64,000 bases of DNA from Pachypanchax playfairii (Eukaryota > Chordata > Actinopteri > Cyprinodontiformes > Aplocheilidae), in assembly GCA_006937955.1 (NCBI GenBank), contig SSNP01000147.1, positions 227,440-291,439 on the forward strand, read 5' to 3'. Every line of letters starts with the position of its first letter. The stretch's first letter is position 1. The notes under the pieces were generated by a model. That model had not been told where the DNA came from. It saw nothing but the letters and a program-made list of their open reading frames with translations, and did not search any database. Of this stretch, positions 10,601-19,464 are shown piece by piece. The translations under genes and the position numbers were made by a program.

Positions 10601-11028
10601 GACAAATAGACTGAGGAACAGTTTTTTCCCCAGAGCCATCAGTGCCCTGAACACCAAACAACGCTGACTCAGTACACAATAATATAAGGTGCAATATATA
10701 AATGTGAAACACAACGTGCAATACTGTTACTCCGGATAGTGCAATAACTGTTACAATATTTTCTAGTGCAATAACTTTTATTAACCCAGACCACTGTAAA
10801 TATCTAAATGTCTACCGTTAAAATGTACATCATATTTTATTTATCTATACAATGCTACTTATTTTAGTCTTCATACTTATTTATGTCTTTATACTTATTT
10901 CTGTTTAGTTTATTTCTTTTTACTTATGTGTCTGAGCACCAGGTGGAGCAGCGCTCCTAATTTCATTGTATGCACCGCCATATAATGACAATAAAGGCTT
11001 TTGATTTGATTGATTTGATTTGATTTAT
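7690..11028 (+). mobile_element. Rex1/Babar-type LINE, apparently near full length
   Basis: A forward non-LTR retrotransposon of about 3.3 kb. The 5' side has the AAGATGGCGGCGCGC type start common among LINEs. One long ORF follows, then a 3' UTR with 'caataaaggctttt' and a TTTGATT microsatellite tail ending at about 11028. Tails of this type are typical of Rex1-like LINEs. I could not find a clean target-site duplication. TATGC-like text lies on both sides but is not convincing. The clade (Rex1/Babar within the CR1/jockey group) is inferred from the RT wording and tail. Intactness is the notable point, since every other LINE in the window is broken. Confidence 0.8.
7731..10667 (+). CDS. LINE polyprotein: endonuclease plus reverse transcriptase, uninterrupted
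   Basis: Uninterrupted ORF. The frame is open from 7698 (989 codons), but the ATG at 7731 (MAARKSAAAF, 978 codons) has A at -3 and G at +4 and sits in the GATGGCGGCG start motif, so it is preferred. In 989-numbering, an Arg-rich patch RRRRRRERRQKR lies near residue 95, which could bind nucleic acid or act in nuclear import. Endonuclease blocks are LTNARS (about 129), ITETW, GDFN (about 279) and SDH (about 330). The reverse transcriptase includes KAAGPDGVPGKVL (about 545), FIDYSSAFNT (about 673), GSPQGCVLSPLLY and the catalytic FADD (about 762-765). An LLPSGRRYRS block and an FFPRAISALN end motif close the protein. All catalytic blocks are present. It is probably capable of target-primed reverse transcription if expressed. 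No separate ORF1 is visible. Confidence 0.85.
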   Translation: MAARKSAAAFRSPVWCFIYVLVLWIFRDLCKANFTHSRQDLINTGLRYSLSITAEFNHQNNIPEDIWRPPGSPWIVSPPGKRRRRRRERRQKRGCRSGAAAKLRKQPHRPPLPSIFLTNARSITHKMDELELQLAANSFVRNCSVIFITETWLHPLIPDAAVSLAGRTLHRHDRTKESGKSRGGGLCVYVHNDWCCNSRIVDSHCSPDVEMLVVSCRPFYLPRELTVVIVIAVYIPPVANVSTALSLLLTAVNKQLLAHPNGVCIVAGDFNQACLKTVLPNFAQYVKCATRGDKTLDHVYCNLKHAYRATPLPHLAGSDHLCLSLTPTYTPLRRQTKPQTKTITTWPEDALPQLQACFSETIWEVFENHNLQEYTDTVLCYIKNCMDTVTINKRIRVFPNQKPWMTSDTQALLKRRNATFKSGDKQQYSAARADLRRGIKEAKAAYKRKIEDHFNDNNPKRMWQGIQHITNYNDNNQAPGNTDASLAEKLNHFFARFEADKPAPASSRSPPPTSTLTLQEHEVRRVLRTVNTRKAAGPDGVPGKVLQACADQLTSVFTRIFNCSLQQSIIPSCLKSATIIPVPKKPTTDSLNDYRPVALTPVIMKCFERLVAFHIRDSLPPSVDPHQFAYRANRSTDDAISIALHTALSHLEHQDNYVRMLFIDYSSAFNTIIPGILAEKLSLLGLSPSICCWITDFLTNRPQTVRLGPHLSSSITLNTGSPQGCVLSPLLYSLYTHDCTPSHLSNAIIKFADDTTVVGLISGGDELAYREEVEKLWAWCSVNNLTLNTTKTKELILDFRKRSRDPAPLLINGECVERVHSFKFLGVHITSNLSWTVHTTAVVKKAQQRLHFLRVLRRNHLDTKLLVTFYRATVESIMAYCITVWYAGCTAADRKALQRVINTAQKITGCSLLSLEDLASSRYLSRAGNIIKDSSHPGHHLFNLLPSGRRYRSHKTRTNRLRNSFFPRAISALNTKQR

Positions 11029-11034
11029 GCTTAA

Positions 11035-11345
11035 TGAGCTACTATAGGAAAAATAAGGCGTTCACTGCTGTTATAACTAAAGCTGCTGCTGCTGACACTC
11101 AGCTCTGCAGCTCAATAACAGAACTATGACATGCAGAGCAGGAATCTTTTCCTCCATATCCGGGTCTGTGCTCTGAGTGTCATTCTAATCAGACCTGTCC
11201 AATAGGAGCACAAATCGTCACACGCGTGGATGTGTTTACAAAATAAAGTTCACTTGCAAAATGTGCAGTCTAGGAACCAAACGAAAAAAAAAAAGTTTTG
11301 GTCCGGAACAAACAAGCGGACTAAAGGACCCTAAAACTCCAGGAA
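11035..11345. mobile_element. Probable MITE-like repeat, right part
   Basis: Flanks the LINE on its 3' side and ends in TTTGGTCCGG-containing sequence near 11300, similar in style to the left part at 6990. It contains no ORF. Taken together, the two parts would make about 1 kb without the LINE. This is an inference only. Confidence 0.3.
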
Positions 11346-11756
11346 CCTGTAAACTGTAAAGTTAACCAAATCACTGAACTACATCTGTACTTAGATTTAT
11401 CTAAGAATAATTTAAAAAAGACATGTCTGAAGTTAACTATGTACAAATGAAGGACTTGGAAACCTCTTCCGCTCATTTGTAGAAGAACTTTGTCATTTTT
11501 TCTGCTGTTCAGAGGTCGAAATGGATAATCTTGAGGTATTTAACGTGGTTTGGGGCGTTTTTAAAAATCGCCCTTCATTAAGTTATTTTCTTGGCATTTA
11601 TTCGACAAATGAAGTTCTTCCGTTTGGCAATGCAGATCTGCTATTGGCTAATTCGATCTAAGAGCCCGCCTCCTGAGGGCAATTTCTCCAGCGCCCCAGA
11701 GCTGAACTAGACATATGAGAAGTGAAGAAACAGGAAGAAATCATGTTTTACAAAGT

Positions 11757-12090
11757 AGCTAGAACCCTCTACAGGAGAACCTTCCCGTCTACAGCTAGAA
11801 ACCTCTACAGGAGAACCTTCCCGTCTACAGCTAGAACCCTCTACAGGAGATCCTTCCCGTCTACAGCTAGAACCCTCTACAGGAGATCCTTCCTGTCTAC
11901 AGCTAGAAACCTCTACAGGAGATCCTTCCCATCTACAGCTAGAACCCTCTACAGGAGATCCTTCCCGTCCACAGCTAGAAACCTCTACAGGAGATCCTTC
12001 CCATCTACAGCTAGAACCCTCTACAGGAGATCCTTCCCGTCCACAGCTAGAACCCTCTACAGGAGATCCTTCCCGTCTACAGCTAGAACC
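11757..12090. repeat. 36-bp minisatellite array 1 (9 units)
   Basis: Nine consecutive 36-bp units start at 11757, each beginning 'agctagaaccctctacagg' and ending near 'cttcccgtctac'. A partial tenth runs into 'caaatgactcgctg'. The period is 12 codons and both strands stay open: RRSFPSTARTLY forward and EGSSCGREGSPV reverse. Units alternate between 'aaccct' and 'aaacct' variants. The unit is the same as in the array at 19465 and matches the C-terminal coding end of Rex1-type LINEs. I do not regard either ORF as a gene. Confidence 0.95.
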
Positions 12091-12466
12091 CAAATGACTC
12101 GCTGTAGAAACATTGACTTACTACATGTCATTTACTTTCAGGGGTAATGAAGTCTAAATGAATTGAAATGTCTTAATTTTCAGTCCCATTTCCAAATAGG
12201 GAAGAACATTATTAAAAATCATTAGACAGCTACACACATCCAGTAAACACAGGGTGGATAGAGTTTATAAATGAAACAGATAAAGAATATAAACAATACT
12301 AAATGCAGTTTGTTTAGTCAAGTCCTGAAGACTTTTTTATTTCATTGTGGAAGATGATAAACAATAATTGTGAGGAAAACAATTGTGAGTCTGAAAGTAT
12401 GACCACAACTTTCCTTTAACCAACTCTGGAAATAACTAATGTACAATGTTGTTGCAGTGGATATAT

Positions 12467-12531
<65 letters not shown>

Positions 12532-13435
12532 CATCACTAGAATATTGTGCCACCTACTGCTGTGATGTTGCATTTTAAACAGAAGGACCATCAATAAGTG
12601 ATGGCAATTCCTGCAAACATTATAATGAACGCAACCAATAGACATATACATACACACACAGAGAGAGAGAGAGAAACAAATATTTTTTAAGATGTCAGAT
12701 GCATATTGTGAAATGTGCTTGTTAAAACCAGATAACTTGCTGCCCTCCTTGTTAGGAATCTCCTTGTTTGTGCAGTTTTCTGTCATGATTATTTTAGTTC
12801 CCAGAGTAAAAGGTGACAGTTTTTGAACACAACAGGAGGAGTAGGAGTTAGAGATGATAAAAAGGCATTTAACATATTGATATTTACACTCAGTCAAACA
12901 AACAAACAAACATAAACAGGTTCAGATCAGACTGAGGCTTGTACCAAACTTTTGATGAAAAAGGCTGACCTGAGTTAAAGTTTTTACTTTGAATGTAAAT
13001 AAGAACAGATGAGATCAGGACAAAGTCTGACTGATCCTGCAGATCCAGAGCTAAAGAAATAAAAGCACAAAGTTAAATCCATCGGCCATGAACAATAAAT
13101 GAGTCATTTATTTATATATTTTATTTGTTTCATTTTAAGATGTAAAAAGTGTTTCATTTTTTGTATTATTAAATACAAATACTTCTTGATTAAAAAAAAA
13201 CCTTTGAAACACTAATAAAATCCAGTTTCAGAGAGAAAAATGTTCTTTCCCACAGTCTATGCTTCTCATGGGGAAAAATTCAGATTCTGCAGACCTGATG
13301 CCCTGCAAACAAATGTTCATGTACAGATGTCACAGACAGTGCAGGTGTAAAAAACATCACCTACTACAGGAGCCCAATCCCCAGTCTACAGGGAATCAAC
13401 ACTTAGCCGAGGTGCTGAATGTTCTACTGCAGATT
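12091..13435. other. AT-rich intergenic stretch with microsatellites
   Basis: No gene recognised. It holds a (TG)n run at 12469-12530, a short (CA)/(GA) run near 12650-12675 and an (AAAC)n patch near 12896. The remaining sequence looks unique and AT-rich. Confidence 0.6.
12469..12530. repeat. (TG)n microsatellite
   Basis: About 30 uninterrupted TG dinucleotides. The reverse-strand threonine/histidine ORF across it is an artefact. Confidence 0.97.
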
Positions 13436-13439
13436 TGAT

Positions 13440-13815
13440 AAGTTGTCACACCTTCCCCCTAAAAAAATCCTCCATCCAGGGATTAAATGTCTCCAGACCC
13501 GTCTCCCTGACATCTGTGGTCATGAAGTCCTTTGAAAGGCTGTTAAACCACCATGAAGTCCATCATAGGACCTTGCTGGACCCACTGCTGGACCCCCTGC
13601 TGTCTCCATAAAGGACTAACAGATCAGTAGATGATGCAGTCAGTCAACATGGAGCTGCATTTACATCCTGTAACACCTCCACACTGCAGGGACGTCCACC
13701 AGGATGCTGTTCATGGACTTCACCTCAGCATTCAACACCATCCTCCCAGATGTCCTCCAGTCCAAACTGTCCCAGCTCTCTGTCCCAGCCTCAACCTCTC
13801 AGGGGATCACCCCTG
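13440..13815 (+). pseudogene. Rex1-type LINE reverse transcriptase scrap
   Basis: Forward fragment with recognisable but frame-broken RT text: VSLTSVVMKSFERL near 13505, TNRSVDDAV near 13620 and LFMDFTSAFNTILPD near 13705. These correspond to the blocks upstream of the catalytic FADD. Several frameshifts and both ends truncated. It belongs to the DFSSAFNT-type Rex1 lineage rather than to the LINE at 7690. Confidence 0.75.
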
Positions 13816-14654
13816 CTTTCCACTGGACACATCAGCAGCGTGCAACATTAGTGATGCGTAATATACGTAATATGCGTAATATACGTGATATGCTGATAGC
13901 CGCCATTAAAGTCAATCAAACCCTTTCCGCTGCGAGCGAAGCGGTGCACATGAGACGTGTCTTAGAAGCGTAGTGTCATGAGCATTACATTGCAGTTCTA
14001 TTGTTTACGCGGTGCGCTTCTAAAACACGTCAAGTTCAGCAGTTTAGTTTGGACCAGACAGGAAATCAGGTCCTCATACCCAGAAGTTTCAAAATAAAAG
14101 GATACATGTGGATTTCCGTTTGCGAGACTACGAGAAAGTATAGTACCTGTGACTGATTTGAAGTCCGTAGGTGGTGTGAACATAAGCCACGTACCTTCTG
14201 GATACATGTTGTCTTTCTGCCTGCTTGTTGTTGTGTGTACTGAATGGGATTTACTTCCCCAAAAATAAAAAGAGAAAGTTTACTTTCCTTCCCTTTAAAA
14301 GAGGTCAAATAAATCTAAACTCAAACCATGAAAGTGCATTAACAACTTTTCCAGCTAACTTCTTAAAACCAACTGACCTGACAAACAACACACAAAGGGA
14401 ACTTAAATACTGGCTGATCAGACTAAGTTGACACAAAAGGGGAAACACTCAACAGAAAAGATCTAACCACAGTTTAAGAGTTAATCTGAATTACTAAACT
14501 AAATACAAAGTGAAAAGAAAAACTATAAGTCTACATAAATTATAATAAATAATGTCCTCCCCCATTGTGGAAGTCAGGTTGGCACGGCCCAATCAGCACT
14601 TCCTGCTTGTGAAACTGGCAGGCAGGCTGACACTTCCAACTCTCCACAGTTCCA
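13816..14654. other. Unassigned sequence with a possible MITE start
   Basis: 'ctttccactggac' at 13818 and a (gtaatatac)-rich patch near 13860-13890 look transposon-like. A similar 'ctttccaccgga' text occurs near 61537. No terminal inverted repeat could be paired and no gene is seen. Confidence 0.35.
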
Positions 14655-15075
14655 GTGTCATGATGTGTACTAAACCAGACAAGAGACTGTGTATAAAAAG
14701 GTTTATTTACAGGGGAATGGGGGGACGGACAGACAAAGAATACAATGCTTCAGGAGGTAATCTGTAACAGAGGGAAGAGGCAGGTTAGGATCTCGATGAT
14801 GGTGGAGGTAAATGTGCTGGATTAAGGGCTTACGTGAAACGGGGTCCAGAAGAGCACAGGAGGGTAGAGTCAGAGCAAGCAAAACCAAAGAGCGCAATGA
14901 GAAATAGACCAGGTGGCAGGCAGGTGAGTTCCGTGAGCGGGCAGGGCTTGAGTGGACAGCGGTTGGTGGTGTGGATGACGAGAGGTTCCAAAGGTGAGGT
15001 AATCTAAAGTGCAACAAAACGTGTAATCCAAAAAACCCACAACCTTCAGGGTGGAAGGAGCAAAAACACACATTG
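14655..15075 (-). mobile_element. Possible reverse-oriented LTR fragment
   Basis: Read in reverse, the sequence holds a GTAAATAAAC poly(A)-signal-like motif followed within about 50 bp by a terminal-looking 'catcatgacac' (about 14657). This is how several fish Ty3/gypsy LTRs end. There is no second LTR, primer-binding site or coding part nearby. Weak evidence; it may be an unrelated repeat. Confidence 0.3.
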
Positions 15076-15091
15076 GAAACTTAGAAAACTA

Positions 15092-15770
15092 AGTGCATCA
15101 ACTACTGCAACTCTTTGCTGGCCGGTCTTCCGGCGTCCTCGGTTAAACCTCTGCAGATGATTCAGAACGCAGCAGCACGTCTGGTCTTCAACCAGCCCAA
15201 GAGGGCTCATGTCGCTCCGCTGCTCATTTCTCTGCACTGGCTTCCAGTTGCAGCACGCATCAAATACAAAGCTCTGCTTCTGGCTTACCAGACTCTAACA
15301 CACACAGCTCCTACTTACCTTCACTCCTTCATCCAAACCTACATTCCCACGCGTCAGCTACTCTCAGCCGCTGAAAGACGCCTAGCGCTTCCACCACAAC
15401 GTGGCATGAGATCATGTTCCAAACTCTTCTCCTCTGTTGTCCCCCGATGGTGGAATGACCTACCAAACTCGGTCTGATCCTCAGAGTCTGCAGCTACTTT
15501 TAAGAGCAGACTTAAGACTCTCCTCTTTAAAGAACACTTTCAGTCTTAATGTGGGATTAATTTATGATTTATGATAGCGATTTGGGAGTTTATCACTACA
15601 AAAAAATTAAAAAATTGATGCACTTGATGTATCAGCGTCGGAATTAAACTGGACTCCAAACAGTCCGCCTCCTTATGTTGTTTCCGTCTCTTTGAATTCT
15701 TGCTTGTATGTTCTCTCAATGTAAGTCGCTTTGGATAAAAGCGTCTGCTAAATGACAGTAGTAGTAGTAG
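15092..15770 (+). pseudogene. L2-like LINE 3' end (second family)
   Basis: Forward fragment with only the C-terminal part of ORF2: LLAGLPASSVKPLQMIQ, NAAARLVFNQPKRAHV, SLHWLPVAARIKYK and WWNDLPNSV. A stop at 15475-15477 follows and the last coding block (TFKSRLKTLLF-like) is in the next codons. The 3' end 'gtcgctttggataaaagcg', 'tctgctaaatga' and a (GTA)n tail is a very common fish LINE terminus. It is 5'-truncated in the usual way for a dead-on-arrival insertion. Confidence 0.85.
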
Positions 15771-16476
15771 TAAGTGTGTTTAATTTAATTTAGGAAACCA
15801 GTGTATTGTGTTTGGGGTTACAGACTTTGTGTGGCTGCGGGTGAGGCCATCACACCCCTGCTACTCCTATTCAAAAGATTTATGAATGACATTTTGACGA
15901 CTGTTTCCCAGATTCCCACTTTGTAAAACAAAATGCTTTTTGTGACTAAATGTTCACATTTTTAACACTACCATCTCTGGGATTTTATTTTCTTGTTTGT
16001 TTCACGACTATTCGCCAACGATGAAGCTTTGGATAAACTGGTTCTACATTTCTGTAACTCATTTTATAACTAACTTGTGACCTGATTCAAAATAAATACA
16101 ACATATTTACTTCACATATCAGTGTCCATCTGTTGACTCTACAACTCTGACTAAAAATGTCAGTAAAGAAATAGTCAAATAGTAATCATGTTCAATAACA
16201 GTTAAAATGAAGATTATGCTGTTACATGATCACTGCAGTACAGTCAGCTGTTGATGTCATGGCTGATCGCTGGTCTGAAAACTTTATTGTTCCAGTAATC
16301 AAAGAGAAAATGTCTTTGATCTTTTATCTGTTATGATCACCTGAGTGTGTGAAATCTGACTGATTTGTGTCGATATCAGACATCTGGACACATTTCACTC
16401 ATAACTGTACTGCAGGTTTCAACACAAGATGATTTGCCTATAAGTGTTAATGAAAATATATAATTTTGAATAATTA
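15771..16476. other. Intergenic, nothing recognised
   Basis: About 700 bp of apparently unique AT-rich sequence without long ORFs, tandem repeats or recognisable termini. Confidence 0.5.
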
Positions 16477-16527
16477 CAGTAGCTTGCAAAAGTATTTGGC
16501 CCCCTTGAACTTTTCCACATTTTGTCC
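16477..16527 (+). mobile_element. Tc1-type terminal fragment
   Basis: 'cagtagcttgcaaaagtatt' then 'tggcccccttgaacttttcc' is the outer end of the same Tc1-like family as at 18054. It is preceded by TA and cut off after about 50 bp. Confidence 0.75.
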
Positions 16528-16680
16528 ATTTTATCCATAGCCGGTCTTGATGATTATTTGGCTTAGGGGGTTCAAACCTATGCAGAACAGCAGTGGGGAC
16601 AGAGCATCACCTTGGTATACTCCACATCAAGGGTGGTTCTCCACAACCTCATCGAGTTCTCAATGAATGCTCTAACAGTC
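16528..16680 (-). pseudogene. R4/Dong- or NeSL-like reverse transcriptase scrap
   Basis: In reverse the text reads DALSPLLFCIGLNPLS and then KTGYGYK-like after a frameshift. This resembles the (Q)GDALSPLLFC block of restriction-like-endonuclease LINEs (R4/Dong/NeSL). It is only 150 bp long, so the assignment is tentative. Confidence 0.5.
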
Positions 16681-16683
16681 CTG

Positions 16684-16762
16684 TATATATATATATATAT
16701 ATATATACACTATATATACGTATATATAGTGTATATATATATATACATATACACTATATATA
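16684..16762. repeat. TA-rich microsatellite
   Basis: (TA)n with interspersed 'cac' and 'cg'. It contains the palindromic block tatatacgtatata. It supplied TA target sites for the flanking Tc1 insertions. Confidence 0.9.
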
Positions 16763-18000
16763 CTATATTACCAAAAGTATTGGCTCACCCATTCAAATGA
16801 TCAGAATCAGGTGTCCTAATCACTTGGCCTGGCCACAGGTGTATAAAGTCAAGCACTCAGGCATGCAGACTGTGAAGCAAGACATTTGTGAAAGAATGGG
16901 CCGCTCTCAGGAGCTCAGTGAATTCCAGCGTGGAACTGTCATAGGATGCCACCTGTGCAACAAATCCAGTCGTGAAATTTCCTCGCTCCTAAATATTCCA
17001 CAGTCAACTGTCAGCTCTATTATAACAAAATGGAAGCGTTTGGGAACAACAGCAACTCAGCCACGAAGTGGTAGACCACGTAAAGTGACGGAGAGGGGTC
17101 AGCGGATGCTGAAGCGCATAGTGCAAAGAGGTCGCCGACTTTCTGCACAGTCAATTGCTACAGAGCTACAAACTTCATGTGACCTTCAGATTAGCCCAAG
17201 TACAGTACGCAGAGAGCTTCATGGAATGGGTTTCCACGACCGAGCAGCTGCAGCCAAGCCACACATCACCAAGTGCAATGCAAAGCGTCAGATGCAATGG
17301 TGTAAAGCACGCCGCCACTGGCCTCTAGAGCAGTGGAGACGCGCTCTCTGGAGTGATGAATCACACTTTTCCATTTGGCAATCTGATGGACGAGTCTGGG
17401 TTTGGAGGTTGCCAGGAGAACGGTACATTTCAGACTGCATTGTGCCGACTGTGAAATTTGGTGGAGGAGGAATTATGGTGTGGGGTTGTTTTTCAGGAGC
17501 TGGGCTTGGCCCCTTAGTTCCAGTGAAAGGAACTTTGAATGCTTCAGGATACCAAAGCATTTTGGACAATTCCATGCTCCCAACCTTGTGGGAACAGTTT
17601 GGAGCAGGCCCCTTCCTCTTCCAACATGACTGTGCACCAGTGCACAAAGCAAGGTGCATAAAGACATGGATGACAGAGTCTGGTGTGGATGAACTTGACT
17701 GGCCTGCACAGAGTCCTGACCTTAACCCGATAGAACACCTTTTGGATGAATTGGAGCGGAGACTGAGAGCCAGGCCTTCTCGACCAACATCAGTGTGTGA
17801 CCTCACCAATGCACTTTTGGAAGAATGGTCAAAAATTCCTATAAACACTCTCCTCAACCTTGTGGACAGCCTTCCCAGAAGAGTTGAGCTGCAAAAGGTG
17901 GACCGACATCATATTGAACTCTATGGGTTAGGAATGGGATGGCACTTCAGTTCATAGTATGAATAAAGGAAGGGGAGCGAATACCTTTGGTAATATAGTG
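16763..18000 (+). mobile_element. Tc1/mariner-superfamily (Tc1-like) transposon, nearly complete
   Basis: A 1.24-kb element with short inverted ends: CTATATTACCAAAAGTATT on the left (16763) and the inverse AATACCTTTGGTAATATAG on the right, ending at 18000. It sits in TA-rich DNA, so the TA target duplication is present but not informative. The two ends match with a few mismatches. The left end may lack two outer bases (CA) that the right end retains. It encodes an uninterrupted transposase. Confidence 0.88.
16863..17957 (+). CDS. Tc1-like transposase, DD34E, uninterrupted
   Basis: A cut-and-paste transposase. The frame is open from 16593, but sequence before about 16763 lies outside the element. 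The likely starts are ATG 16863 (MQTVKQDICERMGRSQ, 364 aa) or ATG 16896 (MGRSQELSEF, 353 aa). The N-terminus has paired helix-turn-helix motifs (FQRGTVIGCHLCNKSSREI and SLLNIPQSTVSSIITKWK), a GRPRK hook near residue 80 and a second HTH. The catalytic residues are D in LWSDESHFS, D in FQHDCAPVH and E in PDLNPIEHL, with 34 residues between the last two. The glycine-rich block GGGGIMVWGCFSG is intact. After the third catalytic residue the usual HLWDELE is HLLDELE. Length is normal for Tc1. No stop or frameshift is seen, so activity is possible but untested. Confidence 0.88.
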   Translation: MQTVKQDICERMGRSQELSEFQRGTVIGCHLCNKSSREISSLLNIPQSTVSSIITKWKRLGTTATQPRSGRPRKVTERGQRMLKRIVQRGRRLSAQSIATELQTSCDLQISPSTVRRELHGMGFHDRAAAAKPHITKCNAKRQMQWCKARRHWPLEQWRRALWSDESHFSIWQSDGRVWVWRLPGERYISDCIVPTVKFGGGGIMVWGCFSGAGLGPLVPVKGTLNASGYQSILDNSMLPTLWEQFGAGPFLFQHDCAPVHKARCIKTWMTESGVDELDWPAQSPDLNPIEHLLDELERRLRARPSRPTSVCDLTNALLEEWSKIPINTLLNLVDSLPRRVELQKVDRHHIELYGLGMGWHFSS

Positions 18001-18053
18001 TATATATATGTGTGTGTGTATATATGTGTATATGTATGATGAATGTATATATA
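18001..18053. repeat. TA/TG-rich microsatellite between two Tc1 ends
   Basis: Mixed (TA)n/(TG)n sequence joining the Tc1 right end to the next Tc1 terminus. Confidence 0.85.
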
Positions 18054-18345
18054 CAGTGGCTTGCAAAAGTATTTGGCCCCCGTGAACTTTTCCACATTTT
18101 GTCACATTACGGCCACAAACATGAATCAATTTTATTGGAATTCCAAGTGAAAGACCAATACAAAGTGGTGTACACGTGAGAAGTGGAACAAAAATCATAC
18201 ATGATTCTAAACATTTTCTACAAATAAATAACTGAAAAGTGGCGTGTGCGTAATTATTCAGTCCCCTTTGGTCTGAGTGCAGTCAGTTGCCCATAGACAT
18301 TGCCTGATGAGTGCTAATGACTAAAAAGAGCGCACCTGTGTGTAC
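18054..18345 (+). mobile_element. Tc1-type left end, truncated
   Basis: Starts CAGTGGCTTGCAAAAGTATT after a TA and continues through the long non-coding end of a fish Tc1 family. This end includes a degraded outer/inner repeat with 'gtgtgcgtaattattcagtc'. It breaks off near 18345, before the transposase start. The family is different from the element at 16763. A short text after it ('gaaaaggaatggtgagagta', 18352) is identical to part of the reverse Rex1 LINE at 31273. Confidence 0.82.
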
Positions 18346-18371
18346 AGAGGGAAAAGGAATGGTGAGAGTAC

Positions 18372-19410
18372 AGTCTAGTGTAGAAGAGAGACAGGCATGA
18401 TTAACTCTTTCAGTGCCAGCCACTTTCAGATTTCATATCCCCCTCAGTACCAGAGATATTTAGCATTTTTACTGATTTTTTAAGGCCCACAGAATATTTT
18501 CTCCTGTGACTGTGAATTCTAAAACCATCAGCACAAAATTTTGTCTTTCTTCTTTCAAAAGAAAAAAAAATGTTTCTACCTCTTTCTATTATTTAGTAAT
18601 CTGCAGTACAAAAGAGGAACTTTAATGAAAATCCACACGTTTCAGGACTAAAAGCTGAGATAAAGAGCGTTTTGTCTAAAGAGGTTTTTCAAGCAGATCA
18701 GTGACTTTGATGTAAATATTTCATGTTTCAATGATTCATGCAACATCTCAACTATGTTTTACTATGAAAGTAAAAAAACAATGGTAAAAAAGTACTTTTG
18801 ATAGTTTATCTAAAAATAGTTTGTCTAAAAAGAATCATTTATAGACAATATCAACATTTGAATAAAATATAAGAAAAAAAGCATCAAATTTCTGATTCAG
18901 ACACTCTGTGTGTGTACGTGCGTGCCCATGTGCACGTGTGACTGGCGTGACCCCTCCCCCTAACTGTTCTTTATGAACACTTACCGTGTGTTTTATGCAG
19001 TGAATCGTTCTTTATTTTGGTCCCTGCTGCCTTTAGAAGATCCTAACAGCAGATACTGGTCGGATAAATCCACCTCAGCTTCACTAGAATCACCAGAAGA
19101 ACCTCAACGTCAGGCTGAAGATATCACAAGTCTGAAATGAGGTGTGGGAAAGCGCAGTGTTTGACACAATACTCGTTCCCGGTAGATCCGGTAGACACGC
19201 TGGAGGGATTTTATCTATGTAATAAACTCCACCATCTTCTCAAGTCCATAAATTCTTGTCTGTAATAAGTCTCTCTGAACAATCCAATCACTGCTCACAG
19301 GCTCTGAACTGCTTTCTCATTCACTGTCTGTCTCGTCCTGAGTGCCTGGCTCCTCCCCCGCTGCAAATGGCTTATAACACGGTAAGTGATCTCACCCAGA
19401 GAAGTGGTAA
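18372..19410. other. Unassigned; possible TTAA-flanked MITE start at 18401
   Basis: TTAACTCTTTCAGTGCCAG at 18401 looks like a piggyBac-type terminus with its TTAA target. No matching right end was found before 19410, so this is only a suggestion. The rest is AT-rich with no gene recognised. Confidence 0.3.
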
Positions 19411-19464
19411 ATGGTAAATGTCCTGTATTTTTATAGCGCTTTTCTAGTCATTCAGACCACTCAA
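19411..19464 (-). mobile_element. Truncated 3' tail of the tRNA-derived SINE
   Basis: 'atggtaaatgtcctgtattt' to 'cagaccactcaaa' is the reverse complement of the 3' part of the SINE at 43229 (…tttgagtggtctgaatgtac…aggac…accat). It breaks off exactly where the 36-bp array begins. Confidence 0.7.

Noticed and set aside
13816..14654. Harbinger MITE like copies 1-3
   Set aside because: Shares only a few bases (ctttccac) with those ends; no paired TIR.
18401..19410. piggyBac transposon
   Set aside because: Only a TTAA-adjacent left end, with no right end or transposase. Kept as a low-confidence note only.
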